This document shows, in pieces, positions 23,348 to 34,904 of a stretch of DNA of 64,000 bases. Source of the stretch: Telopea speciosissima (Eukaryota > Streptophyta > Magnoliopsida > Proteales > Proteaceae); contig NC_057924.1 in the NCBI RefSeq assembly GCF_018873765.1, positions 19,339,542 through 19,403,541 of the forward strand, given 5' to 3'. Under the pieces are notes generated by a model that was not told the DNA's origin, ran no database searches, and was given only the letters and a program-made list of their open reading frames with translations. Every line of letters begins with the position of its first letter. Positions within the stretch are counted from its first letter, which is position 1. A program made the translations under genes and the position numbers.

Positions 23348-23547
23348 GGCGTGATAGGGCATTCAATGCATATTAGACGGTCGGGAGCACGCAGCCCAAA
23401 ATATAGGCGTTGGATGGGGTTGCATGCCTGGTGCTTCAGTACACATCGGACAGTCAGGAGCACCCAGGCACGCAGCCCCATCCAACACCTATGGGTTGAG
23501 CTACGTACTCTTGACCGTCCAATTTGCATCGAACGCCCCGCCGCGCC
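23348..23547. repeat. Inverted repeat (MITE-like) upstream of the OPA3-like gene
   Basis: Arms at about 23348-23437 and 23458-23547 pair imperfectly. The left arm has gggcattcaatgcatattag and gttggatggggttgcatgcc; the right arm carries their complements (ctaatatgca-like, ccccatccaacacc). The structure is GC-rich and lies ~480 bp before the OPA3-like start codon, so it may be in or near its promoter. Confidence 0.7.
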
Positions 23548-24029
23548 ACGGAGGATCCGGGTCCTGTTTAGATGACAGTCATGACACCCTTATTTAAGCG
23601 AGTAGGCCCAACAAACCCGAGATAGTGTTTCTTTCCTCTGCTAGCAGCAGACGCCAGCGTGGCGACCATTGATTTGTGAAAGAACAAAGAACCCAATATG
23701 GAGGAAGGGCCCCTTCTCAATTTTTATAGACCCATTCGCTCATTTTTATTATGGTGTTTTTGGGTGAGGGCGTTCTAGAATCTTTCCCTATTGTAGTGAT
23801 GATGGTCAAGGCTAATTACGCCGAAGCACCCTCGTTAGCAGATGCGATGCCGTGATCGTCTCTTCTATACTTTTCTTCTTTAGCAAGAAAATCCTCTTTC
23901 AAATTGGACGCACAACGGTCGCCTACTCTATTCTCTCATCAGTTTAACGCTATCTTTATTGGGTTCATAGAGTCCAACGATCGTACAGTTGGTGCGCATT
24001 TGATTCGAAAGCCTGCAAACACTGCAGTT

Positions 24030-27000
24030 ATGGTGCTTCCTCTGGTGAAGCTCGGGACCCTCGCCCTGAAGACACTGTGCAAACCAATAGCCGGTAGGCT
24101 TAAGAAAGAGGCCGGATTGCATCCCAGGTTCCGCCAGTTGATTATCAACTTTGCCCAGGTCCTTTGCTCCTCATTTTTATTCATTTATAGTTATTTTACT
24201 TCTTATCTATTGCTGGTTAGCGTCCCTAATTTGCTTAAGTCATTTTACAATTTATTAAGATGATGTTTATTAATCTATTATCTGGGTTTAGGTTAGTTTT
24301 ATGCCTTCAGTGTTGATTATGCGGCTATGCTATCGCAGCCCATTTTGTATTCTATTGCCCTCTTATTTGTTGAGTTTAATTGACATAGATCAGAGGTTGC
24401 TAGGACCAGTGATTCATTGATCATCGGTCAGATAAATTTCTATGAGCTTTTGCTGAATTTTAACAGTCGTTCGTACTGATCTGGAATTTCTTGTGCGATC
24501 ACAAACAAGCTACGGGTTCTATGAGTTTCGGGTACTTCAGTGAATTTGTAGGGGATAATTGAATGATTACTAGTTTCGTTTACCATATTCTGGCTGTAGT
24601 TTTACCATTTGGGCCGTTGTTCTTCTGTTATAGTTCTTGCCCCTCTCTCTTAATTTGCTTCCATCCTCAATATCAAACCCAAGCATGGCCTCTTTAAGTC
24701 TTTATGCCATTGCCTTACATGTTGCCCTGGAAATTATGGTTGTAATTACCACTTCGGTAAAATAACAGATGGATGATATTTTTTAAACTTAGAAAAGAAT
24801 GCAGACTTGTGCATCTCGTGAAAATTTTGGAACTGTACTAAAGTAGGTAGGTATGATGATTTCAATTTGGTGGGGGGGGGGGGGGGAGGCACATGTGAGA
24901 CACAAACAATCAGTTGAGTTCCTATGCACCAACTCAACTCAACTCAGCAAGGTCCCTTCCCAATTACTTGTGTCAGCTACAAGATTTTTGGTTCGGTTCC
25001 CATTAACCAAACTGAATAAAATTTCACTCAAGAAGACAAATCCTTTCCTGACTATTAGGGTCAGCTCTATCAATTTAGTTTCACTAGTTCATAAAATGAG
25101 AAAAATGTAAATAGTTGTAACAATGTTTGCACACCTTTTTTTTTTTTTTTATCTATGTAATAGTTGAAAACATGAAACATATGTTCACAAGTTTTGACTA
25201 GGTAGAAGCATGAGTGTCGTCCCAAAACTAATTACACAACACCGTGTAATCCAACCAAATTTTGAAAAATAGACTGCTCTTGTTACGGTTGTCCTTTCTT
25301 CTCAATTTATGTCTTTTACTAATTTTGATCATAAATAACTGACACCTCCAACACATGCTCTGTACTACTTATATATCCTGAAATTTAGTCATTATTATTA
25401 GGAGTATAAATATGGTAGTTCTAATATTTTTGCCCTAATACATCTGTTGGAATCAGGCTAATCATCGGTTCCAAACAAACGTCCAAAGGCGCATCTATGG
25501 TCATGCAACTGATGTTGCAATCCGCCCTTTGAATGAGGAGAAAGCTGTTCAAGCTGCTGCTGATCTTCTTGGGGAACTATTTGTGTTTTCGGTAGGCTTC
25601 CTTCCCCAGTATTCTTTTTAGGTTACCTGTAAAAGAAAATATTACATAAATTAAAATGCTCTGGTGTACTTATTTTGATTCCTAAATGGTAGTTCATAAA
25701 TGCATTTGCTTTTATGTATAATATTGTATTAGTTCATAAATGCATTTTCTTTTGTGTATAAAATTGTGTTTTCAGTATGAAGTGAGCTTTGATGATCCTA
25801 ACAATCTGGTTGCTGCCAATGATGTTTGTTGAAGTATATCGAGCTCCTAGAAGGAGGAAGAATCTCAATTAGAATATTCCCTTATTCTAGTCAGGATTCC
25901 CCTCCTCCTTAGGAATCTCTCTCCTATTTTGTGTTTATGTTTTAGTTATATTTTCCTAGTCCTAGTTGGAGTCTCTAATTCTAGTTTCCTAGTTTAGTTC
26001 TAAGTTCTTTTCTATTTTCCTACGTGATTTGGAGTGCTAATCTGATTAGGAGTTAGTCCTAATATGATTAGGCGTTCTCCTTTAATGTAACAGTTGAGTA
26101 TAAATAGATAGGAGCTTGATATACTTCAACAATATTCTTGATGGAAGATAAGAGATATGTATGGATGATTAATATACACATATAAAATGTGTATCCCTGG
26201 AAAATATTTTAGGATGCTGGATCCTTAAGTACAAAATGCCTGGGGGATGATGGTTTCTTATTGTCCATATGTCAATATTCACTTTTCTGTGTGTTTCTTA
26301 GACAACGTGATTCTCATTTTTTTTAATACTCAACTGATGTTCCACTATGTGCGCTCATTCATTTAGGTTGCGGGAGCCGCTGTGATCTTTGAGGTGCAAA
26401 GAAGTTCAAGATCAGAAGCTAGAAAGGAGGAACTACGCAAGCAGGAACTAGAGGTAATATTTCAAGATTCTCATTAGGTTTATTTCACTGAAATTTCCCT
26501 CTTTTTATCTCAAACATCCTATAGATTTTTTCCTCTTTTAAGCTTACCTGCATGATGCTGAAGTCTGGCCCTTGCAATCTCATGCTTTCACCAAAACCAA
26601 AAAAAAAATTGTAACTTCCCTAAATTGTGTAGACAACAAATAAATAAATAAATTCCAATCTAAAGAATTTCAAACCTCGAAGTTGTTAAGTATAAATTCT
26701 TGAGTTACAGCAATGTGCTGTACTGCAGGGGTACTTTGTCTTATTTGCTTCTTATTTTAGAGTTATGTGTAAATACACTTATGTTGGGGGGGGGGGGGGG
26801 TTTCTTGTAATTGCACCTATTATATCTTTTAAATAAAAGGATAGTGCTACCAGTAGGGATTATAACTCTTTTCTCCCTATCGGATAGCTATTCTCTTCTC
26901 TCTTCTCCATCTTCTTCTCCTATATAATACTGCTGGTTGTATTTGATTTGTTTCCATTACATGGTATCTGCGATCCCTGGTATGTGCGAGGGGTTTTGAG

Positions 27001-28858
27001 TGTTGTACCCCTTGGTGCCACGAGATGCTGTCACGTGCAGAGCAGTGTGTGTGTGGGGGCCTGCACTTGCATGCAGTGTTGTCGTTTTGATATACGTTGT
27101 TGTAGTCCTTACCTAACAGCCCGAGCTTTGGGATAAGCAGTAGTAATAGAAGTATTACTTCTCTCTTCCGCAAACCTCTCTTCGTGTCACCTTCTTCTCA
27201 ATTTCTTCCTTTATTAAGCAATATCTTCTGTTTTATTCTTAAAATATCATTTTAACTGCTTGAAGCATGTTTCAATGCTTATGTTATTGAAATTTTATTT
27301 TCTTAGATGATAAATATATCAATTATTAATTTATTTTTCAGCATGCCATTCTTTTTTCTTTTTCTCTTTCCCTCCTTCGCTTCTCCCCCCCCCCCCCCCC
27401 CCCCCCCCACCCCCACCCCCACCCCCACCCCCAACAATTTCTTTCCTGTACCTACAAAACAAGATCCTGTTTACATCCTTTTTTCCTATGGGTTATTAAA
27501 AGAACAGAGAAGGGTCAAGGCGTGGAAGGAGGATCCCGGAAGCAGAGGCCACCAATAACTACATGAAATTGAATGATGAACAACACGGGCAATGCGACCT
27601 GCAAAACAATTCAGTTTAAACACACCTTACTTGGCAAGAGAGTCTGCTAAGTTTTTCCATGACTCTCATCTTTGTAAACTTATTCCATAGTACTAAGTTT
27701 CTTTTCCAACTCTGATTCTCTAGACATAATGTGCAGCATTCACCATTCCCTCCAAGCCTAGATACTAGACAAGAATTAGGCATCCTGATTTAATTAATCA
27801 ATTGCCTATTTTAGTTTCTTGCAGTTCTCTCAAGAAACTAAAGATTCCATAAACACCTCAAACTAGAGACAGACACAAATATAGATTGTTATACCATATA
27901 ACAGAGGCATCTATCTATCCATCTTCTCCTCCCAGATGCTGATTCTATCTTCTGCATCCCACCTGAACCCACCCACCCACCATATGCAATGGATTGGGAT
28001 AACCTAGGAAGGAAGAGTCTAGCGCTCTTCAAAGGCCGGACTGGGGTTACCCTGTAGGCTATGTTGGAAGTTCAATGATGCTCCATATCTAACACAAATA
28101 TGACATTATACCAAGACTCTTGGTTTAACAGGGGAATCTGCAGAGTCAAGTTTGACAGAAGCACTACATGTCTCATGGAGATATCCTAAGCCTAGACCAG
28201 TTCTTGTATCTACATACCATAACCTGATTGACAGTTGAGAAAGTTGTTTTTGGAAGGTTAAATCTAATGTTTTGCTGATATGGCATATAGTGCAGCACGC
28301 ATCAGATCACTTGAATGACAGTCAATTTAGCATAGATAAGACATGAGGTTGGAATAAATTCTGTCATTGGTGGGGCTAAAAAAGGTCATTTTATTGCTTT
28401 ATTCTACCAAGTTACATTCCACTCCGCTTTTCCTTTTCTGTTTCCTTTCTTACTAATAATTTGATTCCTGGACTTTCGTAGCTAACATAGGCCCTCTAAT
28501 GCTTTTAGGGCTCCACCATTTGTGACTTGTATTTTCTCCTTAAGAGTTACTTGCATTTCCTTTGTATAAAGTATTAAAGTAGATAGAGACAGAGATCCTG
28601 TCACTTGTAACTGTTAAGCTTTGAAGTTAAGCACACTGTATTCCTTCACCTGAACACTTGTAGGTTAAGCATACTAATTATTTCTCTCACTGTCAGGCAT
28701 TTAAGCAGAAGGATGAAGAGTTGGCTAGGGAAGTTGAACTTCTGAAGCATAGACTAGAAGAGCTGGAGCGTCTTGCAAGGGGACGAGGACTGAGTGGTCT
28801 TTTCAACTTGAAGCATCCTCAGACCACTGAAGATGTAAAGTCAGCGACACCTCACTAA
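24030..28858 (+). CDS. OPA3: OPA3-like mitochondrial protein
   Basis: Four exons: 24030-24158, 25457-25591, 26367-26453 and 28697-28858. All introns are GT-AG in phase 0, giving 170 aa plus stop. The protein starts MVLPLVKLGTLALKTLCKPI, then KEAGLHPRFRQLIINFAQAN, the RRIYGHAT block, IRPLNEEKAVQAAADLLGEL, and the hydrophobic stretch FVFSVAGAAVIFEV (about residues 84-97). A long charged coiled coil (about 104-147, EARKEELRKQELE... to EELERL) precedes RGRGLSGLFNL. This is the full OPA3 family layout and length. OPA3 proteins are mitochondrial membrane proteins needed for normal mitochondrial morphology and lipid metabolism in animals; the plant role is largely unknown. The start is the first ATG of the conserved N-terminus. 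Intron 2 holds a solo LTR; intron 3 carries G- and C-rich tracts. The whole gene lies inside the proposed inversion. Confidence 0.95.
24872..24886. repeat. G15 tract in OPA3-like intron 1
   Basis: Fifteen consecutive G residues on the sense strand of the 1298-bp first intron (24159-25456). I see nothing else recognisable in this intron. Confidence 0.8.
25776..25836 (+). other. Exon-like segment in OPA3-like intron 2
   Basis: After a good acceptor (gtgttttcag, ending 25775) the sequence reads open in the phase of exon 2 as YEVSFDDPNNLVAANDV, then Cys and a stop. The last codons run into the first bases of the solo LTR. It could be an alternative exon giving a truncated product or nonsense-mediated decay, or simply chance. 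I do not recognise the peptide. Confidence 0.3.
25827..26131. mobile_element. Solo LTR in OPA3-like intron 2
   Basis: A 305-bp unit starts TGTTGAAGTATATC and ends GATATACTTCAACA, so the TG...CA ends form a 14-bp perfect inverted repeat. It is flanked by atgtt (25822-25826) and atatt (26132-26136), a 5-bp target duplication with one difference. A TATA-like run, gtataaatagat, lies near 26097. No internal region is present. It resembles copia LTRs in ends and size. Confidence 0.75.
26780..26985 (+). mobile_element. Possible degraded copia LTR/PBS junction in intron 3
   Basis: G15 (26786-26800) is followed by leader-like sequence with tatataatactgctgg (~26919) and ttccattacatggtatctgc (~26956). 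The latter resembles an LTR end followed by an initiator-tRNA primer site (TGGTATC...). Only the first seven bases of the primer site fit, so this is tentative. Confidence 0.3.
27385..27432. repeat. C24 tract followed by (ACCCCC)4
   Basis: Twenty-four C residues are followed by four ACCCCC hexamers in OPA3-like intron 3; the minus strand is therefore G24 plus GGGGGT repeats. Such a tract can form quadruplex or i-motif structures and is often mis-assembled. The rest of intron 3 (26454-28696) shows no gene. Confidence 0.85.
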
Positions 28859-29367
28859 GTGTGCAGGTCACGAAATCTATTAAAATTTTACCTGTTACAG
28901 GGAAGCCTGTAATTTTTTGCATCAGGTTCATCTGAGTAATTGGGGATATATTTTACTGTTCTCATTTGTAAATGAAATTAATTGATGGTTAGAAGAGTTT
29001 GTGCCCTTCTTTTTTACCCCTTATTCTTTGTTTGCAGTCAAGAAACATGTTGAGCAACATTGTGACCCAAAACCAATCAATAGAAGTTGCCAATGATGAA
29101 TAACTCGCATGTTCCATCCCCTTGTTCGTGTGGAGGTTTTTTTTTTTTTCTGTCTAATTCATATGCAAAACCATTGTAGAAGGGGTACTCTAAATTTGCA
29201 AATGTGAACAGTGGCTTGTAGTACCATGAAATGCTTAAACACATTGTGTTTTCCTGCATAATAAAGAAAGAAATGCTTCTGAGTTTGTTATAGGCTTTAG
29301 TTCTTATATACCTAATAATGTCGGTGGTATTTCATAGCATATTTAGGGTAGTGATTCAAGCTTAGCC
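28859..29367 (+). other. 3' region of the OPA3-like gene
   Basis: AT-rich sequence after the stop at 28856-28858. AATAAAG-like signals occur near 29260, so the 3' UTR probably ends in this stretch. Nothing else is recognised. Confidence 0.4.
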
Positions 29368-29757
29368 GGTGATGAAGATGTTGAGATGGATCGGTGATGA
29401 AGATGTTGAGATGGATGAGTGGCAAAACTAAGAAGGATAAAGTAAGGAATGATATTATTAGAGCTGATTTGGAAGTAGCTCCGACACATGATAAGTTACG
29501 AGAAAGTCGTTTGAGATGGCATGACCATGTTCAACGGAAGCCTTTGGATGATCCAGTATAGATGAATGATTTGATTCAGATTGAAGGAGCTAAAAGAGGC
29601 AGGGGAAGACCTAAAATGACCTTAGGAGAAATGGGGAGGAAAGACATGCATAGCTTGGGCTGTATCAAATATGACCTCATATAGAACTGATTGGAGGGCA
29701 AGGATCCATGTAGCTGACCTCATTTAGTTGGGATAAGGCTTAGTTGTAGTTGTTATA
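29368..29757 (+). mobile_element. RTE-type LINE 3' fragment
   Basis: The + strand encodes a decayed C-terminal ORF2 tail: MLRWMSGKTKKDKVRND, then SRLRWHDHVQRKPLDD and KRGRGRPKMTLGEM. It ends tagttgggataaggcttagttgtagttgt, the characteristic 3' end of plant RTE elements. At the left edge gatgaagatgttgagatgga is duplicated in tandem (25-bp unit, 29368-29417). Stops are present and the element is 5'-truncated. Confidence 0.85.
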
Positions 29758-30632
29758 TTCAGGCGCATTGTTACTGCGGCTGTGTATGAATTTGATTTCC
29801 TCGTGAAATTCCAGGTTCATGAGGGCTGAAAGTCTATCAGTTAGCTTCTTTGCACATATGGCCATTTCGTTTATCTACCTGATCTTCCTTCCCTGATTTT
29901 GATTTAAATTCCAAGCTTTTAGCTGTTGATATGATTCCACAAGTGTCCTTAGAATTGCATGGAATGGCTCGACTATGAACACAGCCAGCCTTGGTTGTGG
30001 ATGTCACCTTTGATTTCATTTTCACTGTTGACTCTAGAGAATAGCCAGAAGAGCAAATTACCTGGGGGCTGGGGCTTCTTGAACAGAGAGAAAGATTAGT
30101 TAACACTTAAGACCTAACCAGGCCCGATGCTATATAAGACAGTTACATTGGGAGTTAACTAGGCCTAAGGTCGCCTCCCGCAGGACCAGCAGGTATATAT
30201 GAGTCGCATAGATAGATTGGCTGAAAGCTTCCCAGGTACACCAGTTATGTACTTCATATTCGGGGGTTCTGTTATGCTCTGTTTGGAATTTGTTGGGTTT
30301 CAATCCACATTTGTAGCAGAAGACCTTGCAGCCAGAAAGGTCTTCTGGATATATGGGGGAGTCTCAGATCGTATCATTTTCTCTACGGCTGCGTCCATAT
30401 CATTTTATAAGGGTGATACTGTCATTTAATAAGGAAATCAAATCTTCATCATTCCTGACAGTGAGGGTGCAACAAAAATCATTATTATAAATTAATTTGG
30501 AATCTTTATCATCCAAGAATGCAAAATTGACCTAGAATGCATTCCAAACACAACCTTGGTCTCCCTGTACAGAAAAGAAAAATAAAAATAAAGAAGTCCC
30601 AAAATGGGTCTGCAATCATCAAACTCATTTTA
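29758..30632. other. Intergenic, nothing recognised
   Basis: Unique-looking AT-rich sequence with short ORFs on both strands, none with family resemblance. Confidence 0.5.
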
Positions 30633-30754
30633 GGGGCGCTGTTCTCTGTGCCGCAGCCGCACATGGGGTGGGTGCAATGACCACCCTGCCCCCCTGAGTG
30701 GCAGGCCCATGTGCCTGGGCGCAGCCTGTGCTGTGGCACAGGAAACATTCTCCC
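30633..30754. mobile_element. Mutator-type MITE, copy 1 of the GTGCCGCAG family
   Basis: A GC-rich foldback element starts GGGGCGCTGTTCTCTGTGCC, and its right end complement reads GGGAGAATGTTTCCTGTGCC. The core is caatgaccaccctgcccccc. Flanks ctcatttta (30624-30632) and ttcatttta (30755-30763) form an 8-9-bp target duplication. The same family recurs at 43852 and 53835. It is non-coding. Confidence 0.8.
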
Positions 30755-30763
30755 TTCATTTTA

Positions 30764-31534
30764 TTACCATTGGTTGGGGAAAAGTGTCTATGTGGTGGTG
30801 GGGGGGGGGTTGTTTCTTTTCTTTTCGGTTGGTACTATTCCTCTACCTGGTTGATGGATGTAGTTATCTCTTCTTTTAGTGTTTTTTTCTCATTTTATCT
30901 TCCATTTTGTTTTTCTGATGACTAAGGGTCCTCCAAGGCATACCGCATCCTTAATTGTGTTGAACTGTGCTCTGTTTGTTTTCATGTAAAAAGGTGGGAA
31001 AGGAAAATCTTCCTGTAAAGATTTTTTACTGTTTGTTTTAATGTATAAATAAAAAAAAAGGTATTGAAAGTAGGATAACGTTTTCCTTCACTTATGGTCA
31101 CCATTGGTGATGTTATGCTCTAATTGGACTCGACTCTGGGCTCATCATTGACTTTCACCCTCTATTATATGAGGTCAAAAATACCATTCCTCAATTTAAT
31201 CTGGTCAGATCTTATGGTTTCGTAAACTAGGTCCTTGAAATTGAAGGAAAAATTTAGTCAAATTGCTCCACATATAGTTCCTTAAACTGCATTTTCGAAA
31301 CAAACCAAAGGCAATTCCAATTGATCTTGTAAGAGATCCGCTATAAAATGAATACGTTTATTTTTCAAGAGATTCATATCATCAAGTGTACCCATTCGAA
31401 ATTTCATTCCAATATAAAATCCGCAACTACCAATATATCTCGCAATAACAAAAATATTTTAGATAAAGAAATTTTTTTATTTAAAATATCATTTGCATGA
31501 AAATTTTTAACAAACAGGGCAGGAGCTCGGTTAC
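30764..31534. other. Intergenic, nothing recognised
   Basis: AT-rich sequence to the edge of the next LTR; 31530-31534 (gttac) is the target duplication of LTR C. No gene seen. Confidence 0.5.
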
Positions 31535-32803
31535 TGTTGGTGAAAAATCCAACATCTACACACAGGGGCACAACGCACGTGGTGAAGGTAGTGCAGGCGT
31601 GCTAGAGCCTTTAACGCAGGCCCAAACGGAACTGGAAACGGCCTGTTTGGGCTTCCAACCAGGATGAAATGGCCTATTCCAACTTTCGACCAGGATGAAA
31701 CGGTATGTTCTAAATGACTAAACGACCTGTTCTAAGATGAAACAGCCTGCTCAGCCAGGACGAAACAGCCTGTTCCAACTGCTAGCCAGGCCGAAACGGC
31801 CTGTTCTAAGAGGCCGAAAATGGCCTGTTCTGACTTCTAACCAGGACGAAAAGGGGATCTTTCTGTGCCTGAGTAGCTCTAAGGTCTTCTGAGTGAAAGG
31901 AAATTGTGATGGACGAAGCAAAGGAAGGAGATTGAAAATCAAAGTTGCTTACTTGCAGTCTGTATCCGATTGGAGTCAGTACAACTTGCGAAATCCGACA
32001 TTGATGAGGTTTACAACTTGGTATTTACACTACAACTATTCTACAACCAAATCGCATAATCTCCCCAAAAATGGATTTGATGAAGCTTCCACAACTCTGC
32101 CAGCCATGGATTGATGGAGCTTGCAACTTGATGTTAATGGTCGTCTTCTGAAACACGAGCCAAAAGACAAGATTGCTGGAGTTATTCTCCAAGCATTTCC
32201 CAAAAACGGATTTGATGAAGCCTCCGCAATTCTGCCAGCCACGGACTGATGAAGTTTGCAACTTGATGATGATGATTGCTTTCTGAAACATGAGCCAAAA
32301 GACAAGATTGCTGGAGTTATTCTCCAAGCAAGACCTACTTGAATGCTCCTTGAAATACGAGCTAATGAGACATCGGTGGCTAGAAGCCAACTCCAGCAAA
32401 AAGTACAAGGAAAGATAAAAGACTACATCTTGAAAGATAAAAAAAAAAAAAATAAAGATAATAGAGTGTTGTGTTGTTGATTGGGTGTCCTTTCTGCAAT
32501 GGAGACTTCTACCTTTTATAGATGGATCCCATAAAGGCTCCCATTTGGTAGTTGTCATAACCGCCGCACCCATGTATTTACAATCCCCTTGTTCCAGTGC
32601 CACATGTCCCTAATTTTGCACATGGCCCATTCGTGAAGTAATTCCCACTATTGGATCTCCTACTTTTCAGATTGCTTTCCTAGTCGGGTGGGCCCCTTTC
32701 CAATAACCAACTACTATGCACTTTTATCTCAGCCGCCCTTCTCATGTTTCAGCCACGTGGCCATGTTTCTTGGCCTACCCTTGGCTGAAAGTGGGAACCA
32801 ATA
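31535..32803 (-). mobile_element. LTR 'C', subtype I, minus orientation (3' LTR)
   Basis: On the minus strand it starts TATTGGTTCCCACTTTCAGC directly after a purine tract (gattgtgaggggca) and ends TTCACCAACA. U3 and leader match LTR A: both have ttctagccaccgatgtctca and catcatcaagttgcaaactt. B and D instead have the subtype II version (attgagttgcgaacttcat). The outer flank gttac is gtaac on the other strand, one base from the gtaat flank of LTR A. The agaacaggccgtttcg-type array occupies ~31640-31850. Confidence 0.87.
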
Positions 32804-34660
32804 ATGCCCCTCACAATCCCATTTGAACGAGGCCACACGAGTTCGAGTGGGATTGTGGATATGCCTTTATAGCCTTGCGTTCGGTCTCAATGGAGATGAG
32901 GGTGAACCAGCCTTGAGGTGGTCCCACTCGAAGTCCCACTTGAATAATCATTTTCGGTCTCAAACTCTCAATGGAGATGAGAATGAACCAGCCTCGAGGC
33001 GGTCCCACTTGAAGTCCCACTAATAAATGCATTCACTTTATAATCCTCAAGGTCCTTTTCAAGAAACAAACTAGCCTTGTACGTCACAGAGTCCACCATG
33101 AATGGTAACGTAAGTGATTCAGGGCTGGGTTCCTTCAACAGATTATCAACATTTGCCCCTTCTTCAAGAACAGTTTAAATAACTTGCCCTCGCTTGAATG
33201 AGATATAATACCTTGGCATAAGGTATAGCAACCGTTGCCAACCAGGGGCAGCAACCACACTCAGGCGCAACTCACGCTTGCAGCGGCTCGCTTGCTTCTC
33301 TCTCCCATCGTTTTTCTTCGATTTCTTCTCCATGGTATCTGTGGCCGCTACCTTTTAATTCTATAAAAAATGACTTTTCAACCATGTTCCAAATGGGTGA
33401 TCTCCTCCATGATTCTTTCCTGCAGTCCCTGAAATGGCGGTCTTTGAGTCCCTCTCATGATCATCGTTTCACAAGAAAATAACTGTCTCACGTAGAAGAC
33501 GTCGAAATCTCCAGATCCAATGAATGAGATTTTGTCATAGATGACTGGAGTGTGATATGGCATGCCACGTAAAGCACACTTAAAAGACATTGTGAGGAGC
33601 CATGCCTCTTCTCTTAAGAGAGAAAATAAAGATATATTTATCACTCCACGTATGCCCATTAAAAAAAAGCTAATAGGCTCCTACAAAAGAGAGAGAGATT
33701 TTAGGGGTGAGGGAGTTTAGGAACAATGGGAGTTGTGGGTGGCATGTGGAGGGAATTAGAAGGAGATAATTTAGGGAGAGAGATGGGAGAGAGAAACGTA
33801 GGAAAGTTGGTGGTTTAAGAAAAAATGGAGATAATGGTGGCGGTTAAGGAGTAAGTGAGTAGGGCTTAGGAGAGTGGGATGCAATCATGGTGGTTTATAC
33901 CAAACATTTGAAGCATGCAAGCACACGTTTCATGTATGGGATATTGAAATAACCACTTTCCCACTTAAGCTGCCCAACCAATGGCAAATTGAATATTGAT
34001 TTATTGTTACGGCAGTAAAAATGGAGGAAACGGCCTTTGCACAGCTCCGAGGTCGGTGCCGTTATAGCTGTAGGCACAATGAATCCATGTTCCGTCATCG
34101 AAAACAAATTCAATTGTACGGCACGTGTCACACATAGTCTCCTTAAACGACTCTATTTACCTTTGCTCTTGATCGATCAAAAGTGTTTGGGCTGGCCAAA
34201 ACAAGACTTAACCCAAGGTAGGGTTCGGTTCATTGTTATCTTGATCGGTCAGCTTGACCGAAAATAATAATCCATGATCGGTCCCCCTTTTTTTTTTTTT
34301 TTCTTTTCTTTTACAGCCCACTCTCTTGCAGAAGAAAGTGGCTATGCAGTAGATTTTTGCCGCCCTTGCCCCTTGCTTGGTGTCGAGTAATGGCCGAAGA
34401 ATAAACTGTTGGCCATTCAAAACACCAACGACAGGACTAGTAAATAAACCGTGCCCTTGGTTAGTCAATATTGACCCATATCCGATGAGTGACAACTTCT
34501 CAATGCTCGTTTACGAAGGGATTTGCCCCTTGTTGAGCACCTGCGATGCACAATTTGCAAAATTTGCCCCTTGTTGAGCATCTGCATTGTCGGCATACTT
34601 TCTTCTTCCTTGAACCATCGCGATTTTGCTTTCTGGAGTGCCACCGGGAGTGCCAAAATG
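32804..34660 (-). mobile_element. Internal region of the second non-autonomous LTR element
   Basis: This region has no gag or pol. Its right end on the minus strand carries cattttggcactcccggtgg, the counterpart of the primer-site region after LTR A. Its left end is the purine tract and a ggcctcgttcaaatgggatt flank shared with the sequence before LTR B. Short direct repeats (ttgcccctttgttgagca type, 34527 and 34563) and purine-rich blocks occur. The minus-strand block ccctccacatgccac matches the internal region of the first element, so the two interiors are homologous and opposite. No host gene recognised. Confidence 0.7.
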
Positions 34661-34904
34661 TGTTGGTGGAAAATCCAACACCTACACATAGGGGCACAAC
34701 GCCCGTGGTGGAGGTAGTGCGCGCGTGCCAGAGCCTTTGACGCAGGCCCCAACGGAACTGGAAACGGCCTGTTCGGGCTTCCAACCAAGATGAAACGATC
34801 CATTCTACCTTCTGATCGGGACAAAACAGCCTATTCTAAATGACGAAACGACCTGTTCTAACTTCCAGCCAGGCCGAAACGGCCTATTTTGAGAGGCCAA
34901 AAAC
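34661..34904 (-). mobile_element. LTR 'D', subtype II, U5 part (5' LTR, interrupted)
   Basis: On the plus strand it begins TGTTGGTGGAAAATCC, the complement of an LTR end, next to the primer-site region at 34633-34660. It carries several gaaacggcctgttc-type units and is cut at 34904 by a copia element; the LTR resumes at 39713. The target-site copies of the insertion are aaaac (34900-34904) and gaaac (39713-39717). Confidence 0.88.
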
